The notes beneath the pieces are model-generated. The model made no database searches. It had not been told where the DNA came from and was given only the letters and a program-made list of their open reading frames with translations. A DNA stretch of 5,438 nt. It comes from Nitrososphaerota archaeon (GTDB lineage Archaea > Thermoproteota > Nitrososphaeria > Nitrososphaerales > JAPUIC01). Where the stretch lies: the NCBI GenBank assembly GCA_027297425.1, contig JAPUIC010000078.1, positions 1 through 5,438 on the forward strand. The letters run 5' to 3'. The translations under genes were made by a program, and so were the position numbers. Positions within the stretch are counted from its first letter, which is position 1, and every line of letters begins with the position of its first letter. Shown here piece after piece: positions 1 to 5,097 of this stretch.

Positions 1-149
1 TTTATTTGCACTATCTCTTCATCGCTCAAAGACACGTCATAAAAGTTAGCATATGGATCCCTTCTAGCTTTGCCTTTGCCCCGCCTCCTAAAGGAGATGT
101 AGATCCCCAAACGAGTCTCTTCTCGATGTGATGCAGGTTCCGTTTTCAT
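1..149 (-). CDS. Unrecognised protein, 5' part only (runs off left edge)
   Basis: An open frame starts at an ATG whose A is base 149 and stays open for 49 codons to the left edge, so the C-terminus is missing. The visible protein begins MKTEPASHREE, has a basic stretch (FRRRGKGKARR, about residues 20-30) and then a more acidic, folded-looking part (YDVSLSDEEIVQI). I do not recognise the family. No signal peptide or membrane segment is visible, so it is probably cytoplasmic; the basic patch could bind nucleic acid, but that is a guess. The ATG is the only sensible start, because an in-frame TAG lies 12 bases upstream (159-161). A TATA-like box 36 bases upstream (185-192) matches the box and spacing of the thioredoxin-DUF3179 gene, which supports this being a real gene start. 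A GGG-containing purine stretch just before the ATG could act as a weak ribosome site. Confidence 0.6.
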   Translation of the reverse strand, partial: MKTEPASHREETRLGIYISFRRRGKGKARRDPYANFYDVSLSDEEIVQI

Positions 150-184
150 AACTTCGCCCTACAGCTATCTAGAGGGGTCGAGCT

Positions 185-192
185 GTATTTAG
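185..192 (-). promoter_or_regulatory. Candidate archaeal TATA box for the left-edge gene
   Basis: Read on the minus strand this is CTAAATAC. A start site about 26 bases from the box centre would fall near base 163, leaving a leader of about 14 bases before the ATG at 149. The same box type at the same 36-base spacing precedes the gene starting at 2359. Confidence 0.45.
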
Positions 193-456
193 CAAATTGA
201 ACAGAGAGAAGCCATTACCCGTACTTGTTTTCTTACATGGGATTTTTTGAATTCTCAACCTTCTATGAGCCATACTCATGATTATATGAAATAAGGCAAT
301 TTTAACCTTCGGTACTGCTTATCGTCAGGCTTCGAATTCTGGTCGTGTAATCGAGATAGGATTAGTCTTGCTTACGGTGGACGAGAGGGACGGCAGAAGA
401 GAAGGCACGATGAATCTGAATCATCCCCACCACCTCCGCTTATACGTCTACTACTA

Positions 457-511
457 GAAACTTCCTAAATCACAGAACATTCCAGACCATTCTAGAACGT
501 TCTGAACATTC
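457..511. repeat. Phased array of GAA-NN-TTC imperfect palindromes
   Basis: Five 8-base units fit G-A-M-N-N-T-T-C: GAAACTTC at 457-464, GAACATTC at 475-482, GACCATTC at 485-492, GAACGTTC at 495-502 and GAACATTC at 504-511. Their first bases are 18, 10, 10 and 9 apart, close to one DNA helical turn or two turns per step, so all would face the same side of the helix. The unit at 494-503 is a perfect 10-base palindrome (AGAACGTTCT). Such arrays usually bind a dimeric regulator cooperatively. The pattern resembles eukaryotic heat-shock elements and some LexA-type boxes, but no link to either is shown here. Confidence 0.5.
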
Positions 512-576
512 CAATATCTGAGTCAATAATTCAGACAATACCTTCATCTTCCAACGCTCTCTAAGACATCGTCTCT

Positions 577-608
577 CTCCCCAAAGCGCCTGACGGGTGT
601 TTGGGGAG
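577..608. other. Strong stem-loop
   Basis: CTCCCCAAA (577-585) and TTTGGGGAG (600-608) form a perfect 9-bp stem. With base 586 bulged, four more pairs form (587-590 with 596-599, including one G-T), closing a 5-base loop at 591-595. The hairpin lies 57 bases beyond the stop codon of the thioredoxin-DUF3179 gene, so it would be in that gene's 3' untranslated RNA. No T-run follows it on either strand, so it is not a classic intrinsic terminator. RNA processing, stability or a small RNA are possible roles. Confidence 0.5.
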
Positions 609-620
609 CTACAACAGCTC
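606..620. other. Small hairpin overlapping the larger stem-loop
   Basis: GAGCT (606-610) pairs with AGCTC (616-620) around a 5-base loop. It shares bases 606-608 with the outer end of the 577-608 stem. A third complementary copy, AGCTCC at 633-638, could pair with GGAGCT at 605-610 instead. The three segments therefore allow mutually exclusive folds. Confidence 0.35.
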
Positions 621-664
621 GGTGCCTGACTCAGCTCCATATGGGAAAATGCTCAACTCCGATC

Positions 665-2359
665 TCAGTTGGCTTCGAATATCTCGGTGTCAGGATAGAA
701 CGAGGACCAGGCGAACCAGAACTCAGGAGTGCTAGCTATTCGGGCAAGTCTCTTCCCCTCATGAGGACCTGATAATGCCATGCCCTCAAAGGACCACTCA
801 GAACCGGTCTGCTCATCGAAAAGTTTTCCATCGATAATCTCAAAGTCCAGGGTAATACCATCAATCATCCTGTCAAAGATCCTTGTCACGCGACTCGAGA
901 CGACCTTAGAACCGAGGCCTCTGCCTGGTTCAGTTATCTGATCGGGGTTTTGGACGATGAGTAGGCTGACGCTCCCAACAACGTCGTTGACTATCCCACC
1001 AACATCGGCTACAGACTGTTCGGGATATGCCCTTGCCAATCCATCTATGGAAACCCCATGGACTATAGACTTCTCAGGGAGTCTAGAATCACTGTTCGCT
1101 ATAGGAAAGATAGGGCCTCCGCCTTGATAGTAACCTGCATAAGGCTCTTGACCATAAGCCCTGTTGAAGCCAGTGTCCCGTGACAGCACCTGGGTATTAG
1201 GATGAATCTTTTTCCAGTCTCCCCAGCGTATAGTATCGATTGGAACCTTCTCCAAAGCAAGACCTGCAAGCTCGCCCCTAATAGCCTGACCTGTAATTTG
1301 GCTCCAGTACGATGATGTCTTCCTATCATACATCACCAGATCGCTGTTGTAGAGCTTCCCGGAGGTTCCGAATGTAACAGGCTCGTCTCCAATGAAAGGC
1401 TTGAAGGCTATTCCGGTGAAGCACAAGGGGCAGTAAGTGATGAGGAGGAGTTTACCATTAAATTCATCGTTCACTATCTCATGCCAGACAAGGATCTGGA
1501 GGGGGTACGCTCTTGAGATGCCTTCATAGGTTATACCCAGAACAAACTCATCGTCGGAGAGGAACGCATTCGCTTCTACAGCTGAAATATACTTTGGGTT
1601 CTCAATAGGAGGTATTCCGTCAGGAGGTGGTCCGCCAGACAAGATTTCATTTAGAGGAATAATGTGCCTGATTCCATTCGTTATCATGAGTTTTTCCCCC
1701 CTAGTACCGACAACATCGCCTTCCCCGGCCATTAACACCTGCTCCAAGTCGAAGATATCAATCTCGGGTGTTTTGGTTTTCGCCTGGACCAGCGGCTCTG
1801 GGGCCAATTCAGCAGCCTCGACTGCTTGCCTGATCTCATCCAAATTTATGAATTGTCCAAGCTTCACCTGAGTGATGACTCCCTCTCGATCCAGTATGAA
1901 TGTGGTCGGCATAACCACAACCCCATAGGCTCCGGCCAGATTATCGGATGGATCAAGGAGCAATGGGTAGGTTGGTCTTAGCCGAAGGTCACTCAGAAAC
2001 CCCGTCTGCTTCTGAAGGGACTCGGCTCTGTTGATTCCCAGTATCGCAACATCTCCTCCGTACTCCTCAAACGCCCTTTCTAGGTCTGGTATCTCATCTA
2101 CACAGAAGGGGCACCATGTCGCCCAGAAGTTTACAAAGACAACCTTACCCCGATAATCGCTCAACGATACCTTCTCCCCATCTATCGTCTCTAGGTTGAA
2201 GTTTGGAAGCCTCTGGCCTAGATTCGTTCCTACAGAGAAGTCGCTGGCCCGACCTGCCGTCTCGACTGCCTGTATGGCGAAGGGGTTCTCTATCAGGAGG
2301 ATACTTCCGACTATAGCCGCTATCGCCACGAGAAGACCAACCTTATTACGGAACTCCAA
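665..2359 (-). CDS. Membrane-anchored TlpA/ResA-like thioredoxin fused to DUF3179
   Basis: This 564-residue protein starts at TTG (2357-2359); an in-frame TAG 9 bases upstream leaves no ATG choice. Residues about 7-23 form a hydrophobic N-terminal anchor or signal, so the rest should act outside the membrane. Residues about 48-185 are a TlpA/ResA-type thioredoxin domain: the redox motif is W82-C83-P84-F85-C86, and the cis-proline is P151 in VVVMPTTF. Such domains reduce or exchange disulfides in exported proteins, including haem- and copper-site cysteines. After an acidic/proline linker, residues about 205-561 match DUF3179 (R-A-Y-P, W-H-E-I-V-N-D, T-Y-C-P-L-C, Y-D-R-K-T-S, H-P-N-T), a family without an established function. 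This part is internally repeated: about 273-392 resembles 434-561. The CPLC cysteines (C310, C313) and H293 occur only in the first copy. The gene appears to be transcribed alone from the box at 2395-2402. Domain calls are firm; the substrate is unknown. Confidence 0.93.
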   Translation of the reverse strand: MEFRNKVGLLVAIAAIVGSILLIENPFAIQAVETAGRASDFSVGTNLGQRLPNFNLETIDGEKVSLSDYRGKVVFVNFWATWCPFCVDEIPDLERAFEEYGGDVAILGINRAESLQKQTGFLSDLRLRPTYPLLLDPSDNLAGAYGVVVMPTTFILDREGVITQVKLGQFINLDEIRQAVEAAELAPEPLVQAKTKTPEIDIFDLEQVLMAGEGDVVGTRGEKLMITNGIRHIIPLNEILSGGPPPDGIPPIENPKYISAVEANAFLSDDEFVLGITYEGISRAYPLQILVWHEIVNDEFNGKLLLITYCPLCFTGIAFKPFIGDEPVTFGTSGKLYNSDLVMYDRKTSSYWSQITGQAIRGELAGLALEKVPIDTIRWGDWKKIHPNTQVLSRDTGFNRAYGQEPYAGYYQGGGPIFPIANSDSRLPEKSIVHGVSIDGLARAYPEQSVADVGGIVNDVVGSVSLLIVQNPDQITEPGRGLGSKVVSSRVTRIFDRMIDGITLDFEIIDGKLFDEQTGSEWSFEGMALSGPHEGKRLARIASTPEFWFAWSSFYPDTEIFEAN

Positions 2360-2394
2360 ACTAACTTGCTACCGATAGATGCATGGAGAAACAA

Positions 2395-2402
2395 CTATTT
2401 AG
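2395..2402 (-). promoter_or_regulatory. Candidate TATA box for the thioredoxin-DUF3179 gene
   Basis: The minus strand reads CTAAATAG. The box sits 36 bases before the TTG start, giving a predicted leader of about 14 bases. It overlaps the stop codon (2399-2401) of the small upstream open frame. Confidence 0.5.
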
Positions 2403-2560
2403 GTAAAGTCCGTGGAAATACGCTTCAATTCTACGTTTATCTCGTCGATCGCATGTCTCTCTATCTCCTCCAGCTTAGCATGACTCAAAGCCTGACTAAC
2501 TAACCAAATAATCCCTTCCAAATAATCGCTTCCCTTCTTCGTACTCGACCGATTGAGGAG
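2399..2560 (-). pseudogene. Possible small ORF or gene remnant, no recognised family
   Basis: An open frame of 53 codons plus TAA lies between the AIM24 and thioredoxin-DUF3179 genes on the same strand. It contains no ATG or GTG; the best start is TTG at 2519-2521, which would give 40 residues. The peptide is strongly helical and charged in its second half (KLEEIERHAIDEINVELKRI), a composition more typical of real protein than of random sequence. A TATA-like TATAAT at 2567-2572 and a purine-rich GAAGAAGGGAAG at 2530-2541 precede it. A 14-bp tandem duplication (2504-2531) lies inside the frame and is not a multiple of three. With one copy removed, the downstream frame would instead join an open frame reaching back past 2600. 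It may be a frameshifted remnant, a genuine microprotein or chance. Confidence 0.3.
2504..2531. repeat. 14-bp tandem duplication
   Basis: CCAAATAATCCCTT (2504-2517) is followed directly by CCAAATAATCGCTT (2518-2531), with 13 of 14 bases identical. The unit length shifts the reading frame by two, so the duplication could have broken or rebuilt the small open frame that spans it. Confidence 0.75.
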
Positions 2561-2615
2561 TTAGCGATTATAGCTAGTACCGACAGTAAGCGAGCAACCA
2601 AGCTAGACCATTCAT

Positions 2616-3323
2616 TTATCCACCCCTGCCCTTCCCGCCAACATGTGCACCCACCCAAGAGAGGAAACCTGCTGGTGATCTCGTTTGGGTAATCAGTTTG
2701 CCCGGCCCAGTAACATTAAGCACTAATCCTTCACCTGAGAATATCGTTGACTTGATTCCACCAACCCTCTTGATATCGTATTTGATTTGGGACTCCATCG
2801 CCACCAGATGACCATTATCGAGCAATAGTGATTCTCCTGGTTTGAGGTCAAAGATTTCAAAGGCACCATACGCGGCGATAAATAAATCTGAGGGGGAACC
2901 TGCGGACACCTCTAAAAAGAACATGGATTCTCCGCTGAAAAACCCCTTTTTGAATCCTTGAAACTTGGAATCAGTGTCCACTGCAAGGGAACTTGCCATA
3001 TAGCCTCCACTAGCTATAACCCATTTTTCACCTGCCTCCATTGCTATATGAGCCATATCCCCTGTGTATATCGGAGCGAGACCTAGTCTTCCTCCTTTCT
3101 GAGAAGAGAACTCGTTGACGAAGAAGCTCTCCCTAGCCAAGACCCTCTTGAAGCCGCCGAATAGCCCACCCTTCGCTCCTGTCTTCAGCTCCATTGAAGA
3201 GTCCATGAAGACCATCGCTCCGGTTTCGGCCTTTATCTTCTGACCTGGCTCCAGCATCACGGACAACAAGCTAAATTCAGGCTTGTGTAGGATTTCAAAA
3301 TTAAACTCTTTCCCTTTTTCCAT
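2616..3323 (-). CDS. AIM24 / TIGR00266 family protein
   Basis: The protein has 235 residues when started at the ATG with its A at 3323. It is a full-length member of the AIM24 (TIGR00266) family of beta-rich proteins found in bacteria, archaea and mitochondria, whose biochemical role is not settled. Typical segments are visible: FEILHKPEFSLLSV (9-22), AETGAMVFM (32-40), a GAKGGLFGGFKR turn (49-60), ARESFFVNEF (63-72), IASGGYMA (103-110), GFFSGESMFFLEVSA (127-141), a G-A-F-E-I-F-D-L strand (153-160) and FSGEGLVLNVTGPG (195-208). It ends in a glycine-rich tail, GGKGRGG. There is no signal peptide, so it is probably cytoplasmic or peripheral to the membrane. The frame is open to a TTG at 3348-3350, but that codon lies inside the TATA-like box and adds nine residues not expected in the family, so the internal ATG is preferred. 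Confidence 0.92.
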   Translation of the reverse strand: MEKGKEFNFEILHKPEFSLLSVMLEPGQKIKAETGAMVFMDSSMELKTGAKGGLFGGFKRVLARESFFVNEFSSQKGGRLGLAPIYTGDMAHIAMEAGEKWVIASGGYMASSLAVDTDSKFQGFKKGFFSGESMFFLEVSAGSPSDLFIAAYGAFEIFDLKPGESLLLDNGHLVAMESQIKYDIKRVGGIKSTIFSGEGLVLNVTGPGKLITQTRSPAGFLSWVGAHVGGKGRGG

Positions 3324-3347
3324 AGTAAGGGTCGAGCATGATTCATA

Positions 3348-3356
3348 CAAATATGT
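3348..3356 (-). promoter_or_regulatory. Candidate TATA box for the AIM24 gene
   Basis: The minus strand reads ACATATTTG. A start site 26 bases from the box centre falls at about 3326, within three bases of the ATG at 3323, which implies a leaderless or nearly leaderless mRNA. This is the main argument against a TTG start at 3350. Confidence 0.4.
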
Positions 3357-3426
3357 TATGTTGGGTAACAGGATCTACTGCCCGTCGCCTCTACTCAGGA
3401 TCTGGTCGCCTAGATCAGCAAAAGCC

Positions 3427-3837
3427 TCAAGGGCTGAGCGACTCCTTTTGGCTCTTGGAGAAGATGTATACAGCCATTTCATTGGGATCGCTAATTGAAA
3501 ACCCTCTATGCCCCCACGGCAAGTCAGACAATCCCTTTCTAAGGTGCAAATGTTTCGCTCTAATCTTCTCGTACCATACATCCACATCCCCTACCTCAAT
3601 TCCTATTGTAGTGCCTCGGGGAAGACCGGCAGTCAGTAACTCTCCCGCTGGGTCAGAGAACAATGGAGTAGCAACGACCTCAATAATTCCAGAAGAGGCT
3701 TCGAATAGTGTGGCTCGGTTACTTGCCCCCTTCTCCCACGTCTCTTTGACCGTGAGACCAAGTCCGTCCCGATAAAACGCAACCGTTTCTTCATACTTCT
3801 CCGTGATGATTATGAATCGGAATTCTCTATCAGACAT
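3427..3837 (-). CDS. VOC superfamily protein (glyoxalase / bleomycin-resistance fold)
   Basis: This 136-residue protein is the usual length for a single VOC protein made of two beta-alpha-beta-beta-beta modules. The first module shows FRFIIITEKYEETVAFYRDG (6-25) followed by LGLTV and later a FEASSGIIEV strand (45-54). The second shows TIGIEVGDVDVWYEKIRAK (77-95), then GHRGFSISDPNEMAVYIF (109-126). The family includes glyoxalase I, ring-cleaving dioxygenases and antibiotic-binding proteins, and family membership does not give the substrate. The first strand has no clear metal-ligand histidine, and the usual glutamate of the final D-P-x-x-x-x-x-E strand appears replaced, so a metal-dependent enzyme is not evident; a ligand-binding role is equally likely. 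No signal peptide is present, so it is probably cytoplasmic. The ATG at 3837 fits a TATA-like box 22 bases upstream (leaderless). A degenerate copy of codons 94-101 lies about 366 bp away, upstream of the gene. Confidence 0.88.
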   Translation of the reverse strand: MSDREFRFIIITEKYEETVAFYRDGLGLTVKETWEKGASNRATLFEASSGIIEVVATPLFSDPAGELLTAGLPRGTTIGIEVGDVDVWYEKIRAKHLHLRKGLSDLPWGHRGFSISDPNEMAVYIFSKSQKESLSP

Positions 3838-3858
3838 CGAGACCCCGATGATTTGCTA

Positions 3859-3866
3859 GTATTTGA
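3859..3866 (-). promoter_or_regulatory. Candidate TATA box for the VOC gene
   Basis: The minus strand reads TCAAATAC, close to the boxes at 185 and 2395. Its centre is about 26 bases from the A of the ATG at 3837, so transcription should begin at the start codon itself. Confidence 0.5.
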
Positions 3867-3902
3867 CTTACGAGTTTGCAAAAATCCTGCTCTTCTATGC
3901 CC

Positions 3903-3924
3903 TTCTGAGGTGGAAATGTTTCGC
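3903..3924 (-). repeat. Degenerate second copy of a VOC-gene segment
   Basis: Bases 3903-3924 match 3537-3558 inside the VOC gene at 20 of 22 positions, in the same orientation, with weaker similarity extending to about 3937. On the minus strand this copy encodes AKHFHLRR, against AKHLHLRK at residues 94-101 of the VOC protein. It is bounded by a TAG on each side in that frame, so it is not functional coding. A relic of a tandem VOC duplicate is the simplest reading. Confidence 0.5.
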
Positions 3925-4191
3925 CTATCTTCCGCGAGAAAGCTTACAAACTCCATTAGCTTAAGGGGTATTCGTAGTTGCTAAGGTAACCTACTGGGCC
4001 TCTATCACGAACTTGTATCCATGTATGATTGGAATATGACCTATAAGTTATTGAGTAGGCACTGGATTGGAAATCAATTCGCTTGAATGGGGCTATTTTG
4101 GCAAATAGAGTATATTTTCCAACGTTGAGCGTAGCTTCCTTTCATCCTAAATCTTCGTAACTTCGATTGCACTTTATCCTTCCCATTTCTC

Positions 4192-4932
4192 CTAATACTC
4201 TATTACAAGATTATCAAAGTAGGTCACAGAATCGGCTTTCGTCCAGAGTCCGACTAACCCTTCTTTGAAAGACGAGTCCTGGGTTTCGATCAAGAGTGTA
4301 TCGTCCAGATATCCTTGTATACATTCTCCTACGACGACGGCCCTTACCGAATGCCACTCACCTTCGGGAATTTCTACTGAGGCAGAAGCTATGAAGGGCC
4401 GCTCGCCGTCTACGAATTTGAATAAGACAAGATTATCCTCTAGTGCATTTGCACGCAAGACGTAATAGTTGTTAGAATCGACAAATCGAAAGATGATGCC
4501 TGCCGCTTGATCGATTCCACCAGATATCGCTTTGAACTGGACACTGACATCAACGTCCCTCAAACGATCGGTAGCAACGATAACGTAAGGAAAGTGAAAA
4601 TTCACCTCTTCAGAGGCCGTCTGAGCTAAGACGTTAGGCGGGCTTGGAGCTTCCTCATCCTCCACAATAGACCAGTCGCTCTCGGCCCCCAGTCCTGTTT
4701 TTCCTATCTGTAAGATATTCTGTGCTAGGTCATTACCCTCGTCGAAGTCTAGGAGAACCTTTTCGGAAAAGTCTGGCCCAGGCCTAGGTAGACAGGGAAC
4801 AATGGAGTTCTGACCTGAAGAGGGGTTCAGGTCTGAAGTGAAGAATAACAATAGTACAAAGACAGATCCCACCGCAACCAGAAAAAGTAGTAGTGATTTA
4901 GAAGATGATAGTCCCAATGCCAAAATTAGCAC
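4192..4932 (-). CDS. Membrane-anchored LamG / concanavalin-A-like (DUF1080-like) protein
   Basis: The open frame encodes 246 residues from GTG (4930-4932). Residues 14-31 form one strong hydrophobic segment (LLLFLVAVGSVFVLLLFF), so the protein is anchored with its body outside the membrane. After a Ser/Pro-rich linker, residues about 56-246 form one beta-sandwich domain of the LamG / 3-keto-disaccharide hydrolase-like type. Diagnostic pieces are VDVSVQFKAISG (127-138), AGIIFRFVDSNNYYVLRAN (144-162), GEWHSVRAVVVG (191-202), VGLWTKADSVTYFDNLVI (227-244) and a final EY. Such domains commonly bind or act on carbohydrate; catalytic residues cannot be assigned here, so binding is the safer guess. 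C47 and C204 could form a disulfide. The start is uncertain: GTG lies only 12 bases from the TATA-like box, too close for it to be transcribed, so TTG at 4921-4923 (leaderless) or 4915-4917 is more likely. Either keeps the anchor. Confidence 0.82.
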   Translation of the reverse strand: MLILALGLSSSKSLLLFLVAVGSVFVLLLFFTSDLNPSSGQNSIVPCLPRPGPDFSEKVLLDFDEGNDLAQNILQIGKTGLGAESDWSIVEDEEAPSPPNVLAQTASEEVNFHFPYVIVATDRLRDVDVSVQFKAISGGIDQAAGIIFRFVDSNNYYVLRANALEDNLVLFKFVDGERPFIASASVEIPEGEWHSVRAVVVGECIQGYLDDTLLIETQDSSFKEGLVGLWTKADSVTYFDNLVIEY

Positions 4933-4944
4933 TCAAGCACTCAA
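4929..4944. repeat. 8-bp tandem repeat at the LamG start
   Basis: GCACTCAA occurs twice in direct succession (4929-4936 and 4937-4944). It lies between the TATA-like box and the coding sequence and covers the GTG codon, so it changes the spacing between promoter and start. Confidence 0.7.
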
Positions 4945-4951
4945 TAAATAC
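4944..4951 (-). promoter_or_regulatory. Candidate TATA box for the LamG gene
   Basis: The minus strand reads TATTTATT. A start site 26 bases from its centre falls near 4921, inside the annotated coding frame and next to the in-frame TTG at 4921-4923. Confidence 0.45.
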
Positions 4952-4958
4952 GTCTACT

Positions 4959-4990
4959 CTAGCCACAAAGCTAGGGACGTGGACGCACGT
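4959..4990. promoter_or_regulatory. Two adjacent inverted repeats in the divergent promoter region
   Basis: CTAGC (4959-4963) faces GCTAG (4970-4974) across 6 bases, and ACGTG (4977-4981) faces CACGT (4986-4990) across 4 bases. Both are perfect 5-bp dyads upstream of both divergent genes. The first lies just behind the LamG TATA-like box, where an archaeal activator could act. They are candidate operators only; short dyads also arise by chance. Confidence 0.3.
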
Positions 4991-5055
4991 TATTGGCCTT
5001 AGTCATCCCAACCCCCGAGGAAATCCTAAAGGAAAATATTCAATAAGGAAAACGG

Positions 5056-5063
5056 TTAAATCG
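5056..5063 (+). promoter_or_regulatory. Candidate TATA box for the cupredoxin gene
   Basis: The plus strand reads TTAAATCG. The box ends 35 bases before the ATG at 5098, matching the 36-base spacing of the boxes at 185 and 2395 and implying a leader of about 12 bases. An AT-rich TAATTATA at 5074-5081 is too near the ATG to serve that start. Confidence 0.35.
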
Positions 5064-5097
5064 GTAATTTCCCTAATTATAGTAGCTCTTGAATCGA

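Larger units (their letters stand above)
150..664. other. 515-bp non-coding, structured intergenic region
   Basis: This gap separates the 3' end of the thioredoxin-DUF3179 gene from the 5' end of the left-edge gene; both are on the minus strand. I found no convincing gene. The longest plus-strand open stretch, about 290-456, has no ATG until a final 15-codon tail. I looked for a tRNA around the TTCGAA near 330 and found no matching arms. Contents, left to right: the TATA-like box at 185-192, a 5-bp hairpin ATGAG/CTCAT at 265-279, the phased GAA-NN-TTC array at 457-511, and the stem-loop cluster at 577-620. A regulatory region, the 3' untranslated part of the neighbouring transcript, or a small RNA are all possible. 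Confidence 0.5.
3838..4191. other. 354-bp intergenic region without a convincing gene
   Basis: The gap lies between the LamG gene (3' end) and the VOC gene (5' end). It contains the VOC promoter and a short degenerate repeat of VOC coding sequence at 3903-3924. A 6-bp hairpin, CTATTT/AAATAG around TGGC, lies at 4093-4108, about 85 bases past the LamG stop. Short open frames occur on both strands (minus 3810-3956, 48 residues from ATG; plus about 3985-4077), but none has recognisable content. No tRNA is seen. Confidence 0.5.

Noticed and set aside
320..360. Possible tRNA T-loop (TTCGAA context)
   Set aside because: The flanking bases do not form a 5-bp T stem, and no anticodon, D or acceptor arm is found on either strand.
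290..456. Plus-strand open stretch of about 55 codons
   Set aside because: It has no ATG until a 15-codon tail, is not similar to anything I know, and its length is within chance expectation.
457..511. CRISPR array or heat-shock element reading of the palindrome array
   Set aside because: The units are 8 bases with no spacers of CRISPR size. Heat-shock elements of this form are eukaryotic, and nothing else here is eukaryotic, so only the neutral description is kept.
1099..1329. Minus-strand 76-residue frame and other short frames (1662-1871, 2196-2378) inside the thioredoxin-DUF3179 gene
   Set aside because: These are shadows of a long gene with clear domain content; their translations show no family features.
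3375..3587. Minus-strand 70-residue frame overlapping the VOC 3' end
   Set aside because: It is an alternative frame of VOC coding sequence. Its tail (ALEAFADLGDQIL) looks protein-like, but the VOC frame is complete without it and there is no sign of a frameshift.
3338..3775. Plus-strand 145-residue open frame
   Set aside because: It lies antisense to the VOC gene, and its product has no recognisable fold; the minus strand has a clear VOC protein with a promoter.
3830..3943. Minus-strand open frame ending KLVSQILANHRGLDV across the VOC start
   Set aside because: It has a protein-like composition but no ATG, GTG or TTG start. It shares a short LVSQ-x-L motif with the small frame at 2399-2560, which I judged too short to mean common origin.
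3810..3956. Minus-strand 48-residue ORF (ATG at 3954-3956) overlapping the VOC start
   Set aside because: It runs through the degenerate VOC repeat and the VOC promoter, has low-complexity Ser/Arg content, and no promoter of its own is evident.
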